A DNA stretch of 64,000 nucleotides, taken from Hymenobacter norwichensis DSM 15439 (GTDB taxonomy: Bacteria > Bacteroidota > Bacteroidia > Cytophagales > Hymenobacteraceae). Positions 15,342 to 23,665 of this stretch are shown here, in pieces. The position numbers and the translations under genes are program-made. The notes under the pieces are model-generated. The model worked only from the letters and a program-made list of their open reading frames with translations. It was not told where the DNA came from and searched no databases. Location of the stretch: the NCBI RefSeq assembly GCF_000420705.1, contig NZ_ATVL01000011.1:186001-250000 (forward strand). The letters are read 5' to 3'. Positions within the stretch are counted from its first letter, which is position 1; every line of letters starts with the position of its first letter.

Positions 15342-16040
15342 ATGGCCCGCTACGTCACCACCGATTTGCATGGCTGTCTGCAAACCTTCCGGCAGCTGCT
15401 AGAGCACGAGTTGCACCTGACGCCGGACGACGAGCTATTTGTGCTGGGTGACTACGTAAACAAAGGCCCCGATAGCCGCGGCGTGCTTGACTACCTGATG
15501 GCCCTGCCGCAGCGTGGGTTTCGGGTGCACTGCCTGCGCGGCAACCACGACCAGGAGTTACTGGATGCCGCCAAGGGCCTGCACCACCTCACCTGGGCCT
15601 CTGCCGCCGACCGGCAGCTCACCCTAGAAAGCTTTGGCGTGACGCGCTCCGAAGACATTCCGGATGTATATCTGCGCTGGCTCGACGAACTGCCGTACCA
15701 GCTCGATACGGAAGGCTTTGCGCTGGTACACGCGGGCTACAACTTCCGGCTGCCCCCCAACCAGTTGCGCACCGATTGGCACACCATGCTTAACATCAAG
15801 CAATTCACCTATGACGCCTCCCGCCTCCAAGGGCGCCACCTGATACACGGCCACGTACCCACGCCCACTGCTGAAGTGCAGCGCCAAGTCCGCGTGAAGG
15901 CCGGCGCTATCAGCCTCGACACAGGTTGCGTGTACCGGCATAACCCAGAGCTAGCTCACATGGCTGCCCTCAACCTCGATTCTTTCGACCTGACGCTACT
16001 GCGTAACCTAGAAGCACCTTATGGCATAGCCCGCCGCTGA
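15342..16040 (+). CDS. PPP-type serine/threonine phosphatase (metallophosphoesterase)
   Basis: 232 aa cytosolic calcineurin-fold enzyme. Metal-binding motifs in order: TDLHGCLQTF (D-x-H), LGDYVNKGPDSRGVLDYL (GDxxxRG type), LRGNHDQEL, and a late IHGHVPTP, then GAISLDTGCVYR. The core matches bacterial PrpA/ApaH-like protein phosphatases, which dephosphorylate Ser/Thr or cleave diadenosine polyphosphates. Substrate unknown; single gene, own upstream gap. Mn2+/Fe2+ are the usual metals. Confidence 0.92.
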   Translation: MARYVTTDLHGCLQTFRQLLEHELHLTPDDELFVLGDYVNKGPDSRGVLDYLMALPQRGFRVHCLRGNHDQELLDAAKGLHHLTWASAADRQLTLESFGVTRSEDIPDVYLRWLDELPYQLDTEGFALVHAGYNFRLPPNQLRTDWHTMLNIKQFTYDASRLQGRHLIHGHVPTPTAEVQRQVRVKAGAISLDTGCVYRHNPELAHMAALNLDSFDLTLLRNLEAPYGIARR

Positions 16041-16611
16041 GGCCACCGCCTGCTATAGCCCACTGCACCTCACTCTATGCTATTATATGGAGTGGGTCTT
16101 TTGTGCTTGTGCTATCACTTATCTAGGATTCGTTTTCAGTAAATATGAATTTATAATATGAGAACCAAAATATTTTCAAAAACCAACTGGTATAATTACA
16201 AAACAAGTATTGTTATTATGAGTCTGATTGGTTCTTTGTGGAATCATTCTATGTTGATAAAAGACAGTTTTAAAGATGCTTATACATAGCTTTGATAGTG
16301 TTGTGAATTGCGTTCATCTACAAAAAGTCAGTGTTTATCGAGAATTGCTGGATGCTTAATACAGATTAAATCTAAAATTTACTTGTGATTTGGTTTTTGC
16401 ACTTATATTTGATGAGTGATACAAAGGGCAATGTCACTGGGTTGTTTAAAATTTGAACTATACGGTTTTCGAAAGTCCGTTTAGTTACGACTCTAACCCA
16501 ATGCCACTCGGTGCACCTGCCACGCACGGTGTTATAATCATCTCAAGAGGCTGTTGGATTGTGGCGGCAGCGCGCCCGCTTTTTTAACTGTAACTACACG
16601 ACCAAATCAGA
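16041..16611. other. AT-rich intergenic region, 571 bases
   Basis: Markedly lower GC than the flanking genes, most strongly 16130-16480, with runs such as ATATGAATTTATAATATG and TATTTTCAAAAACC. No convincing open reading frame or RNA gene. It holds a good promoter (16383-16411) 200 bases before the T9SS cargo gene, which therefore would have a long leader. Just after the previous gene, an imperfect hairpin around 16068-16100 may act as a terminator. It may be the remains of transferred DNA or a regulatory/curved region. Confidence 0.6.
16383..16411 (+). promoter_or_regulatory. Bacteroidetes promoter of the T9SS cargo gene
   Basis: TTG (16383-16385), an 18-base spacer and TATATTTG (16404-16411) fit TTG-N17-23-TAnnTTTG exactly. 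The start codon at 16612 is 200 bases downstream, so the 5' leader would be long. Confidence 0.5.
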
Positions 16612-19128
16612 ATGAAAACACAACTACTTCGTTCGACCTTTTCCGCTGCCACTGAGGGCAATCCCGTGCGCGGACTGCTGGCTGGATCTTTTCTGCTGCT
16701 AGCCTCATCGGGCTGGGCGGCACCCATCGTGAAAACGGTTGGGGCCGGCGGCAACTATCCCACTATTAGTGATGCCTTAGCTTCAATCGTTGGGGTGCCT
16801 TCCGACGCAGTTAGCATTCAACTGCTGGATGCCAACTACACCGAAAACGTGCGCATCACGCAGGCGGGTACAGCCCTCAACCCTATTACCATCCGGCCCG
16901 CTGCCGGAGTAACCACTGTTATTGAAGGCACGCTTACCTTCGATACGGGTAGCCGCTACGTAACGGTGAGTGGCAACAATGGCACCGTTAACCGGGCGCT
17001 TACTCTCAAGCAAACCGACGACCTAGTGACAACCGTTCTGTTTCAGAACGACGCGCAAAACAATGCCGTGGTGAATGCCCAAGTGTTGGGCAGCTGCCGG
17101 CAGCCAGGCTTCGGGGTAATAACTATTGGTAACGCGGCCAGCGGCGGCACCGGCAACGACCACAATACGTTGCGCGGCAACCGGATTGCCAACGCTTCGA
17201 ACTCCTTGCTGCCCAGCACCCTAATTTATGCCCTGAACCTGCGCAATGGCGTTGCCAACGATGCGGTTACCGTAGTGGACAACGAGCTAGTGAATTTCGA
17301 GCGCAATGGCTTGCAAGTATTGGGCGGCAACGGCCTGAACTGGAACGTATCCAACAACAGCATCTATTATGATGCGGCCATCGTGCCCACCGCCGCCCAA
17401 ACGGCCATCGACTTCGAGCCAGGCGTGGCCTCTACCAACAACACCATCAGCGGTAACAAGATTGGCGGCCGCAATGCCCAGAGCGGCGGCGGTTCTTGGT
17501 TGAACGATGGCGCTTCGTTCCGTGGCATTGTGGTTACCTGCGGTATGGGCGTTAGCAGCACACTCTCCGGCAATTCGGTGAGCAACGTGAGCATGACCAA
17601 CACCTTCCAGCCACTCACGGCCATGAGCCTGGAGAGCGGCCAGACGGCGGTGGCCAATATCACTGTAACGAATGTGAGCAGCGGCCAAGGTGGCGTAGTT
17701 AGCCTTAACTCCAGCGCGGCCACCGAAGTAACCAGCTTCACGGTAGCCAGCGGCCAGATTGTAAATGTGGAAGCCGGTGGCCGCCTGAACGTAACGGGTA
17801 CGCTCCGCAACAACGGCCTACTGAAAAACGCCGGTAACGTGCTGGTAGTAGGTGACTTCATTAATGCCAATACGGGTACTTACAACCAAACCCAGGGTAC
17901 GCTCGAAATTACGGGCAACATGACCAGCCAGGGGGGCTTGTTCACCAGCGTTGGGGGCTTGGTGAAGCTCACCGGCAACGGGACGCAAACCGTAAGCGGC
18001 GGGGTATATTTTAACCTGGAAGTGAACGGCACCGGCACCAAAACCATTACCGCCGATGCCGACATCATCAGCCAGCTCACGCTGACTAACGGCGTGCTAG
18101 CTACTGGCTCCAACACCCTCAAACTACTGGAGCAGGCCAGCATGACCGAAACCGATAACAGCTATGTGCTGGGTAAGGTGCTGGCCACCCGCAACGTGCA
18201 AGCTGCTACCACCCAGCGTTTTGGCGGTATCGGCCTGGAAATGACGCCGAATAGTGGTTCGGTACTGCCTGGCACTACCGACGTGCTGCGCGTAACTGGC
18301 ACGGCACCCATTGCATCCAACGGCAACCAGGGCATTCTGCGCTATTACGACGTAAACGCTGCCACTTCCAGCGGCCTCGACCTGAGTTTGAAGTTCTCTT
18401 ACCTCGACCACGAACTGAACAGCGTTACGCCCGCCAACCTGCGCTTCTTCAAATCGGTTGATGGTGGTGCGAACTGGATGCCACGCGGCATCACTAGCCG
18501 CGGCACCGGCTACGCTCAGTTGAACAACGTAGATGGCTTCTCGCGCTGGACCTTGGGTGACGTGCAGCGTCCGCTACCAGTGGGCATCACGGCCTTCCGC
18601 GCCGTGCGTCGCGACCGGCAAGCTCTCGTAACCTGGACTACCGCTACCGAAACCAACAACCGCGGCTTTGGGGTGGAAGTAAGCACTGATGGTCGGCAAT
18701 TCCGTCCGCTAGGCTTCGTGCTGGCGCAGGAAGGTTCTGCTACCACTACCCGCTCGTATCAGTTCATCGATCAGGAAGACAACAAGAAAGGTGTGCGCTA
18801 CTACCGCCTGCGCCAAGAAGACCGGGACGGCCGCACCACCTATTTCGGGCCGGTTACCGTATCGTTCGACCAAGCCGTGGCCGCACAGTTTGCCGCCTAC
18901 CCCACCGCCTTCAGCCAGAGCCTAACGGTGGAGCTAACCGCCGCCGCCGCCGCTCCGGCCGCCTTCACCCTCACTGACGCCTTGGGCCGCGTAGTGTGGC
19001 AGCACACCCAATCGGTAGCTGCCGGCTTCAACCAAACCCAGCTGACGCCAGAGTGCCCGGCCGGCAACTACATCCTGACCGCCAAGCTCAACGGTACCGT
19101 GCTGCGCCAGCGCGTGGTGCGCCAGTAG
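16612..19128 (+). CDS. T9SS type A cargo protein with parallel beta-helix
   Basis: 838 aa. Signal peptide (GLLAGSFLLLASSGWAAP), then a parallel beta-helix/right-handed repeat start (GGNYPTISDALASI) typical of secreted surface proteins, with many Asn-rich turns. Residues ~650-750 are an Fn/LamG-like strand-rich module. The final ~75 residues are a type A sorting domain (AYPTAFSQSLTVEL ... AGNYILTAKLNG), which directs export by the type IX system and removal or anchoring at the surface. PorP and GldJ of the same system are encoded at 40-42 kb. No catalytic residues seen; a structural or adhesive role is inferred. Long 5' leader. Confidence 0.88.
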   Translation: MKTQLLRSTFSAATEGNPVRGLLAGSFLLLASSGWAAPIVKTVGAGGNYPTISDALASIVGVPSDAVSIQLLDANYTENVRITQAGTALNPITIRPAAGVTTVIEGTLTFDTGSRYVTVSGNNGTVNRALTLKQTDDLVTTVLFQNDAQNNAVVNAQVLGSCRQPGFGVITIGNAASGGTGNDHNTLRGNRIANASNSLLPSTLIYALNLRNGVANDAVTVVDNELVNFERNGLQVLGGNGLNWNVSNNSIYYDAAIVPTAAQTAIDFEPGVASTNNTISGNKIGGRNAQSGGGSWLNDGASFRGIVVTCGMGVSSTLSGNSVSNVSMTNTFQPLTAMSLESGQTAVANITVTNVSSGQGGVVSLNSSAATEVTSFTVASGQIVNVEAGGRLNVTGTLRNNGLLKNAGNVLVVGDFINANTGTYNQTQGTLEITGNMTSQGGLFTSVGGLVKLTGNGTQTVSGGVYFNLEVNGTGTKTITADADIISQLTLTNGVLATGSNTLKLLEQASMTETDNSYVLGKVLATRNVQAATTQRFGGIGLEMTPNSGSVLPGTTDVLRVTGTAPIASNGNQGILRYYDVNAATSSGLDLSLKFSYLDHELNSVTPANLRFFKSVDGGANWMPRGITSRGTGYAQLNNVDGFSRWTLGDVQRPLPVGITAFRAVRRDRQALVTWTTATETNNRGFGVEVSTDGRQFRPLGFVLAQEGSATTTRSYQFIDQEDNKKGVRYYRLRQEDRDGRTTYFGPVTVSFDQAVAAQFAAYPTAFSQSLTVELTAAAAAPAAFTLTDALGRVVWQHTQSVAAGFNQTQLTPECPAGNYILTAKLNGTVLRQRVVRQ

Positions 19129-19225
19129 AAAGTTTATTAAACGTAACCCAAGGTGACCTATCGTTATCCAGGCATTCGACAGAGCTAAAATACTTTCTGT
19201 GGCCAGCGCCAATTATTAGCAAGAG

Positions 19226-19256
19226 AAAAGCGCCACTCCTTTGGGGTGGCGCTTTT
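19226..19256 (+). terminator. Terminator of the T9SS cargo gene
   Basis: AAAAGCGCCACTCC pairs with GGGGTGGCGCTTTT around TTT, ending in a T-rich run. ~97 bases after the stop at 19128. Confidence 0.8.
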
Positions 19257-19404
19257 ATTTCACCTAACCCAAGGCCGCTACATACTGAACGCCCTATCTT
19301 GTTCGTGTAGCGTTAGGCGCTGATACCTAGTGGACTGGCGCTAGGCAGGCTATTTCAGTACGAGCCGTTGTTTACTACATTCCTTATCCTCTACTTAATT
19401 ACAC

Positions 19405-20481
19405 ATGACGAAGCCCCACGCCAATGAACTGCCGGCCGCCACTGCAGTGCCCGCCTTGCCCGTACCGCACATGCGCCACGTAGCCACGGCTCCGGCGCAA
19501 CTCCGGAAGCGGGCCTGGGTGAAAGAGCGGGCGTTTCTGCTCCAGAATATCGTGCGCGGCAACCTGGTGCATAATACGGGTGGGGCCCTGAACGTCATGC
19601 GGCTGCTCACGCTGCATAAGATGCCCGCCGGGCTACTGTCGGCGGAGCACCCGTGGGTGACTGGCCAAATGCCAGATGCCCAAGGTGCCGTCTGGCCCCG
19701 CAATGTGGTGTTCCGGACGGCCGTGGGCTCCGAGTGGGCTGTGGCGGACTACGTGCCGGAAGCCGACGAAATTATTGCCAGCAAAGTGGGTAAGTTCCTG
19801 GCTGCCATGGTGGGTAAGTCGGTGCCGACACCGGAGATTCCGCATGGCACACGCCGCCGGATGCCGCACGCCATCAACTACTTGCACGGGGCAGTGCACT
19901 ACAACGGCCTTACGCTGCTGTTCAACAACTTTGCGGAGGCGCTGGAATACCTGGCCGATACTCGTTTCCGTAAGGAGCTGCGCCGGCTTATTCGGATGGA
20001 GCGGCGGGAGGTGACGTTGGTGTTTCGGGAGCGGAACTACAACCCAGTGGAGTACGCCTATTTTTCGGCCTTCGTGATGTCGCACTTGCCATGGTTTGCC
20101 AACGTGAACGGCGCGCAGCGGCGGGTTATGTGGGGCAACCCCTCGCCGTATCCGGCCGTGAACATTATCAATGGCAAGTGGGTGGCCGATACCGAGCGCC
20201 TGCGCCGCGGCGACACCGCCAGCATTGTGCGGCCCCCTGTGGAGCTAGGCCAGTATTTCCAGGGGGAGTATGGTGTAGCCACGCGCGGCGCCAACAAGCT
20301 GGAAAAGACGCACGCTTTCCTGATCAATAATTGGGTGCGGCGCCGAGGCTTCCGGGGTGGGCTGTATTTCGTGGACCGCCGCAAAATAGAAGCGGAGCGG
20401 TATCAGCAGTACCAGGCTACCAACGGCCAGAGCTTCATCGGCAACGAGACAATCCAGAATCCGCTGCGGCGGAAGAAGTGA
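19405..20481 (+). CDS. Conserved hypothetical protein, 358 aa
   Basis: Cytosolic, no signal peptide, ~15% basic residues. Distinctive stretches: NIVRGNLVHNTGGALNVMRLL, HGTRRRMPHAINYLHGAVHYNG, and RLIRMERREVTLVFRERNYNP. I do not recognise a domain, and there is no obvious catalytic motif. Start chosen at the ATG at 19405, which follows an ACTTAATTACAC leader. It is a single gene preceded by a 149-base gap after the upstream terminator and followed by a degenerate palindrome shared with the next minus-strand gene. Confidence 0.75.
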   Translation: MTKPHANELPAATAVPALPVPHMRHVATAPAQLRKRAWVKERAFLLQNIVRGNLVHNTGGALNVMRLLTLHKMPAGLLSAEHPWVTGQMPDAQGAVWPRNVVFRTAVGSEWAVADYVPEADEIIASKVGKFLAAMVGKSVPTPEIPHGTRRRMPHAINYLHGAVHYNGLTLLFNNFAEALEYLADTRFRKELRRLIRMERREVTLVFRERNYNPVEYAYFSAFVMSHLPWFANVNGAQRRVMWGNPSPYPAVNIINGKWVADTERLRRGDTASIVRPPVELGQYFQGEYGVATRGANKLEKTHAFLINNWVRRRGFRGGLYFVDRRKIEAERYQQYQATNGQSFIGNETIQNPLRRKK

Positions 20482-20550
20482 GTGAGGAGGTTAGTTTTAT
20501 GTTCGGTTTGCACCAGCTACGTAGTTGAAACATCAAACCCACTCAGTCAC
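20478..20550. repeat. Degenerate inverted repeat at a convergent gene junction
   Basis: GTGAGTGAGGAGG...TTTTATGTTC on the left and GAAACATCAAACCCACTCAGTCAC on the right form an imperfect stem around a ~21-base loop. It touches the stop codons of both convergent genes (20481 and 20547) and resembles the repeat at 3030-3133. Confidence 0.55.
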
Positions 20551-21293
20551 ACCTTGTCCTGCCGAATAAGGCGGCGGTACACGTCCACCATTTTTTGCTG
20601 CGACAGGCCTAGCTGGTACATAGCCGTAATGAGGTAGTAAATGCCTTGAAGTCGCCAGACGCCATTGTCGCGGTACTTGCGGGCCGACGTGACGATAGGA
20701 CCGGGCAGCACCCGAAACGGAGCAAGCCTTTTCAGCCGGCGCGCAACGTCCTGGTCTTCAAACACTAACATGTCTTCGCGGTAGCCGCCAGCCTGCTCAA
20801 AGACGTCTTGGCGTACAAACAGGCTTTGGTCGCCGAAGCGAAACACGTTCAGGCCAAAGCGCGTGAACCAGGCATTGGCTTTCAGGAACCAGCTCGGGTG
20901 GTCGAAGGCCAGGCGGTAGCAGCCGGCCCCAGCTCCCTGCGCCACGGCCTGCCTGATTTCGGCAGTGAATCCGGCGGGCGGATAGGTGTCGGCGTGCAGG
21001 AAATACAGGATGCGGCCAGTGGCCTGAGCAGCACCGAAGTTGAGTTGCACGGCGCGCCCCTTGCGGGAGCATAGTACCACCCGCGCACCCGCCTGCCGGG
21101 CTTCGGCGGCCGTGTCGTCGGGGCTGTGGGCGTCTACCACCAGCAACTCCAAATCGGCATCCGGTCCGGTAACTAGGCGCAGGTGGTGCAGCAGCCGCCC
21201 AATGCTCCCGGCTTCCTTGTAAGTGGGAATGATGATGCTGATGGAAGCCGCCCCGTCGGAAGCGGTGGGCCAAGGAACAGAGCGCATCTTCAC
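20547..21293 (-). CDS. Family 2 glycosyltransferase, TIGR04283-like
   Basis: 248 aa GT-A fold enzyme. Motifs: SISIIIPTYKEAGSIGRLL, LELLVVDAHSPDDT, FLHADTYPPAGF (DxD-type), and the late RFGDQSLFVRQDVFEQAGGY followed by DMLVFEDQDVARRLKR. This arrangement, with GDQ and VFEDQD, matches the TIGR04283 glycosyltransferases that are tied to arsenosugar or other small-molecule glycosylation. No signal peptide; probably a peripheral membrane enzyme. Donor and acceptor unknown. Next to the sigma module on the same strand but 67 bases away. Confidence 0.85.
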   Translation of the reverse strand: MKMRSVPWPTASDGAASISIIIPTYKEAGSIGRLLHHLRLVTGPDADLELLVVDAHSPDDTAAEARQAGARVVLCSRKGRAVQLNFGAAQATGRILYFLHADTYPPAGFTAEIRQAVAQGAGAGCYRLAFDHPSWFLKANAWFTRFGLNVFRFGDQSLFVRQDVFEQAGGYREDMLVFEDQDVARRLKRLAPFRVLPGPIVTSARKYRDNGVWRLQGIYYLITAMYQLGLSQQKMVDVYRRLIRQDKV

Positions 21294-21360
21294 CGAGACG
21301 AGAAAAGGGCTTTTGCGGTTGCTACTGTTCCGGCTGCTCGCCGCCGAACAGATTTCCGCG

Positions 21361-22149
21361 CTACAGGTCGTGCGGGAAAAGCTCAGGGGCCCGCAATGCC
21401 GCCTGCGCTTCGGCCCAATAAGGGTTTTGGGTGTTCTGGGATATGCTGTATAAGGTAACGCGCGCTTGTTCGCGCTGGCCGGTGCGCAGCTGGGCCATAG
21501 CCAAATGATAGCGCGCTTTCCCTGCCAGCTCCGACGCCGGCAGTTGAGCGGCGCGGGTCAGGTAAGAACGGGCCGCCCCGGCCTCATCTTGGCGCAGCAG
21601 CATAACCCCCGTATAGTAAAGCAGCGTATCGTCGCCGAGGGTGGAGGCCGGAATCCGCCGCAAGGAGTGCAGCGCTGCTGAGTAGTGCCCGTCGCGGTAC
21701 TGGCGCATGGCCTTGATTAACAACGGATTGTTGGTGCGTTGAGCAGTTGCTTCCGGTAGGCCAGGGTCGGGCACGTAATAATGGGCCCAGGCACGTTCGG
21801 CATCGAGCGGGCGTGCCCGAAACAGAAACCAGGCTCCTAGGCCAAGCGCCAGCACGAGGCCGACTACCAGCAAACTCCAGCGTATGCGGGCTGCTTGGGT
21901 GCGTGTTTCAAGGTTGGTTAGTGCTGTTTGCCGTTCGTCGAGGCGCTTATCCAGATTGCGTAGGCGTAGGCGCAAAGTTTCGTGGCCGGCCACCCAGCGC
22001 AAATCGGCGGTGAACTGCTCGTATGCTTGAAAGGCAGCGCTTAGGTTTTCGTCCTGCGCCAGCCGTTGTTCAAACGCTTCCTGCTCTGCTTCCGACAGTT
22101 GCCCGTCGGCGAATCGTTCTAGTTCATCCAGATAAGGGCGCAGATCCAT
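21361..22149 (-). CDS. Membrane TPR protein paired with a sigma factor
   Basis: 262 aa. The N-terminal ~75 residues (MDLRPYLDELERFADGQLSEAEQEAFEQRL) resemble anti-sigma factor heads of this phylum but lack the HxxxCxxC zinc motif. One transmembrane helix (RWSLLVVGLVLALGLGAWFLF, ~93-113) is followed by a predicted periplasmic TPR region (LLIKAMRQYRDGHYSAALHSL, DTLLYYTGVMLLRQDEAGAA, KARYHLAMAQLRTGQREQA). I infer a sensor/anti-sigma-type partner of the sigma factor encoded just upstream at 22258-22746, in the same orientation. Confidence 0.8.
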   Translation of the reverse strand: MDLRPYLDELERFADGQLSEAEQEAFEQRLAQDENLSAAFQAYEQFTADLRWVAGHETLRLRLRNLDKRLDERQTALTNLETRTQAARIRWSLLVVGLVLALGLGAWFLFRARPLDAERAWAHYYVPDPGLPEATAQRTNNPLLIKAMRQYRDGHYSAALHSLRRIPASTLGDDTLLYYTGVMLLRQDEAGAARSYLTRAAQLPASELAGKARYHLAMAQLRTGQREQARVTLYSISQNTQNPYWAEAQAALRAPELFPHDL

Positions 22150-22257
22150 TTAATAGTTGATTGGTAAATAGTTGACTTTTTGGGCGTTGCTAGAAAAAGA
22201 GTCATATGCTGGTCGTTCAACAATCAACAATGCAGCAACCAGCTGGTAAACCTTCCC

Positions 22258-22746
22258 TTATTCACCCCGCAGGTGTAGCTCATAGAGGCGGCGCAGGCAA
22301 CTAGCTTTTTGTAACCGCCCAACAGTGGCGTTGGCAAAGCCCATTTTACCAGCCAGCTTCTTGAAATTATAGCCTCGGAAATAAAAGAACATGAGCACTT
22401 GCTGACAGTCGGAACCAAGCTGCCCGAACTGCTCTAGTAAGCGGCTGCGGCGGCTGGCTTCGGCTACTGGCAGCGCCGCGGAGGTGGCTTTGAGTTGCTG
22501 TGCAGCCATGTGGTACATGTGTTCGAGTACGTCGTCAGGCAGCTTGGTCAGGCGGCCATCGGCCACTTGGTCGTAGAACTCCAGCAAAACCGACCGAAAT
22601 AACTCGTGCGCGGCGGCTGGGGCCAACTGGTGCTGCTGGCGGGCCCAGGCGGCAAATATGTCCCGGTGCTCCTGATAGAAGGTGGTCAGGAACGTCTGGT
22701 TGCCCACGCGTAGGTGGGTTAGCGTAGCGGCAAGAGGCTGTGGCAT
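22258..22746 (-). CDS. ECF-type RNA polymerase sigma factor
   Basis: 162 aa. The sigma-2 part is YQEHRDIFAAWARQ and AHELFRSVLLEFYDQVADGRLTKL. The sigma-4 helix-turn-helix part is LGSDCQQVLMFFYFRGYNFKKLAGKMGFANATVGRLQKASCLRRL, in the style of Cytophagales sigma-70-family factors (about 160-190 aa). It directs polymerase to stress or envelope promoters. It lies upstream of the TPR membrane protein at 21361 on the same strand (108-base gap) and is divergent from the second sigma factor at 23018. The 271-base gap between them holds a near-match AATCTTTG box for the plus-strand gene but no strong box for this one. Confidence 0.85.
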   Translation of the reverse strand: MPQPLAATLTHLRVGNQTFLTTFYQEHRDIFAAWARQQHQLAPAAAHELFRSVLLEFYDQVADGRLTKLPDDVLEHMYHMAAQQLKATSAALPVAEASRRSRLLEQFGQLGSDCQQVLMFFYFRGYNFKKLAGKMGFANATVGRLQKASCLRRLYELHLRGE

Positions 22747-23017
22747 AGCACCAGAAATTAGAAAAAACGACGGCTTTACTGAGTGGTATCCGCTCGAATA
22801 TCAAACAAGATAACGTGTAATTCCGGGTTGAAGATTAGCAGCAAGGCCCGTTTTTAGGTTTCCACTCCGATAAATAAGCAGGTTCGTGCCAGCAGACAAT
22901 CGAATACAATCTTTGTGCAATTGCCGCTGCCAGTCGTTCAACCGCCCCAACTGCCGTATCTTGGCACTGCCCGCAGCTAGCCGAACGAGCGGTACCGCAT
23001 CGGGGTTGTAGTGCTGC

Positions 23018-23665
23018 ATGTTTTTCAAACGCCGTCCGAAGTTGCCCGCCGAGCTGTCCGATGCCGAGCTGCTGACGCGCTACCGCCAGCACGGCGAAGT
23101 GGCCGACTTGGGCGTACTCTACGAGCGGCACATGCCCGAGGTATTTGCCATCTGCCGGCGCTACTTGGGCCCCGGTGATGCTGATGCCCAGGATGCGGTA
23201 ATGCAGCTCTTCGAGCAGCTAGTAGATAAGCTGCGGGTGCACGAGGTGGAAAACTTTCCGGCGTGGCTGCACGCTACGGCCCGCAACCACTGCCTGATGG
23301 TGCTGCGGGCCCGCCAGCGGCCGGGGCCCGACCGTGGCGGGGCATTGGTGCTGCATTTTCCTGATGCGGCCGATATGGAATCGGTGGTGGCCGAGCATCT
23401 GGAACCTGATGACCCCGACGAAGCCACCTTCACCGAAGCTCGCCTGCAAGCCCTGGAGCACGCGCTGGCTGCCCTACCCGCCGGCCAACGACGATGTTTG
23501 GAGTTATTTTTTCTGGAAAAGAAATGCTACCGCGACATCAGCCAGGAAACTGGTTTCGACCTGAATTCAGTTAAAAGTCATCTGCAAAACGGCAAGCGCA
23601 ACCTTCGGCGCTACCTCGAATCAGCTCCGCCCACCACGTCTTTCACTTCCGATGCGGCCCGATAA
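23018..23665 (+). CDS. ECF-type RNA polymerase sigma factor
   Basis: 215 aa with full sigma-70 regions: sigma-2 (LLTRYRQHGEVADLGVLYERHMPEVFAICRR then DAQDAVMQLFEQLVD) and sigma-4 (LPAGQRRCLELFFLEKKCYRDISQETGFDLNSVKSHLQNGKRNLRRYL). Between them is a long acidic linker (EPDDPDEATFTEARL). Its stop overlaps the start of the anti-sigma fusion protein by 14 bases, so the two are translationally coupled: a classic sigma/anti-sigma operon. No autoregulatory promoter is obvious, but a near -7 box (AATCTTTG) lies ~100 bases upstream. Confidence 0.93.
   Translation: MFFKRRPKLPAELSDAELLTRYRQHGEVADLGVLYERHMPEVFAICRRYLGPGDADAQDAVMQLFEQLVDKLRVHEVENFPAWLHATARNHCLMVLRARQRPGPDRGGALVLHFPDAADMESVVAEHLEPDDPDEATFTEARLQALEHALAALPAGQRRCLELFFLEKKCYRDISQETGFDLNSVKSHLQNGKRNLRRYLESAPPTTSFTSDAAR

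Noticed and set aside
22801-23028. 75-aa minus-strand frame in the divergent sigma region
   Set aside because: It covers the promoter region, overlaps the start of the sigma gene and shows no motif; likely a chance frame.
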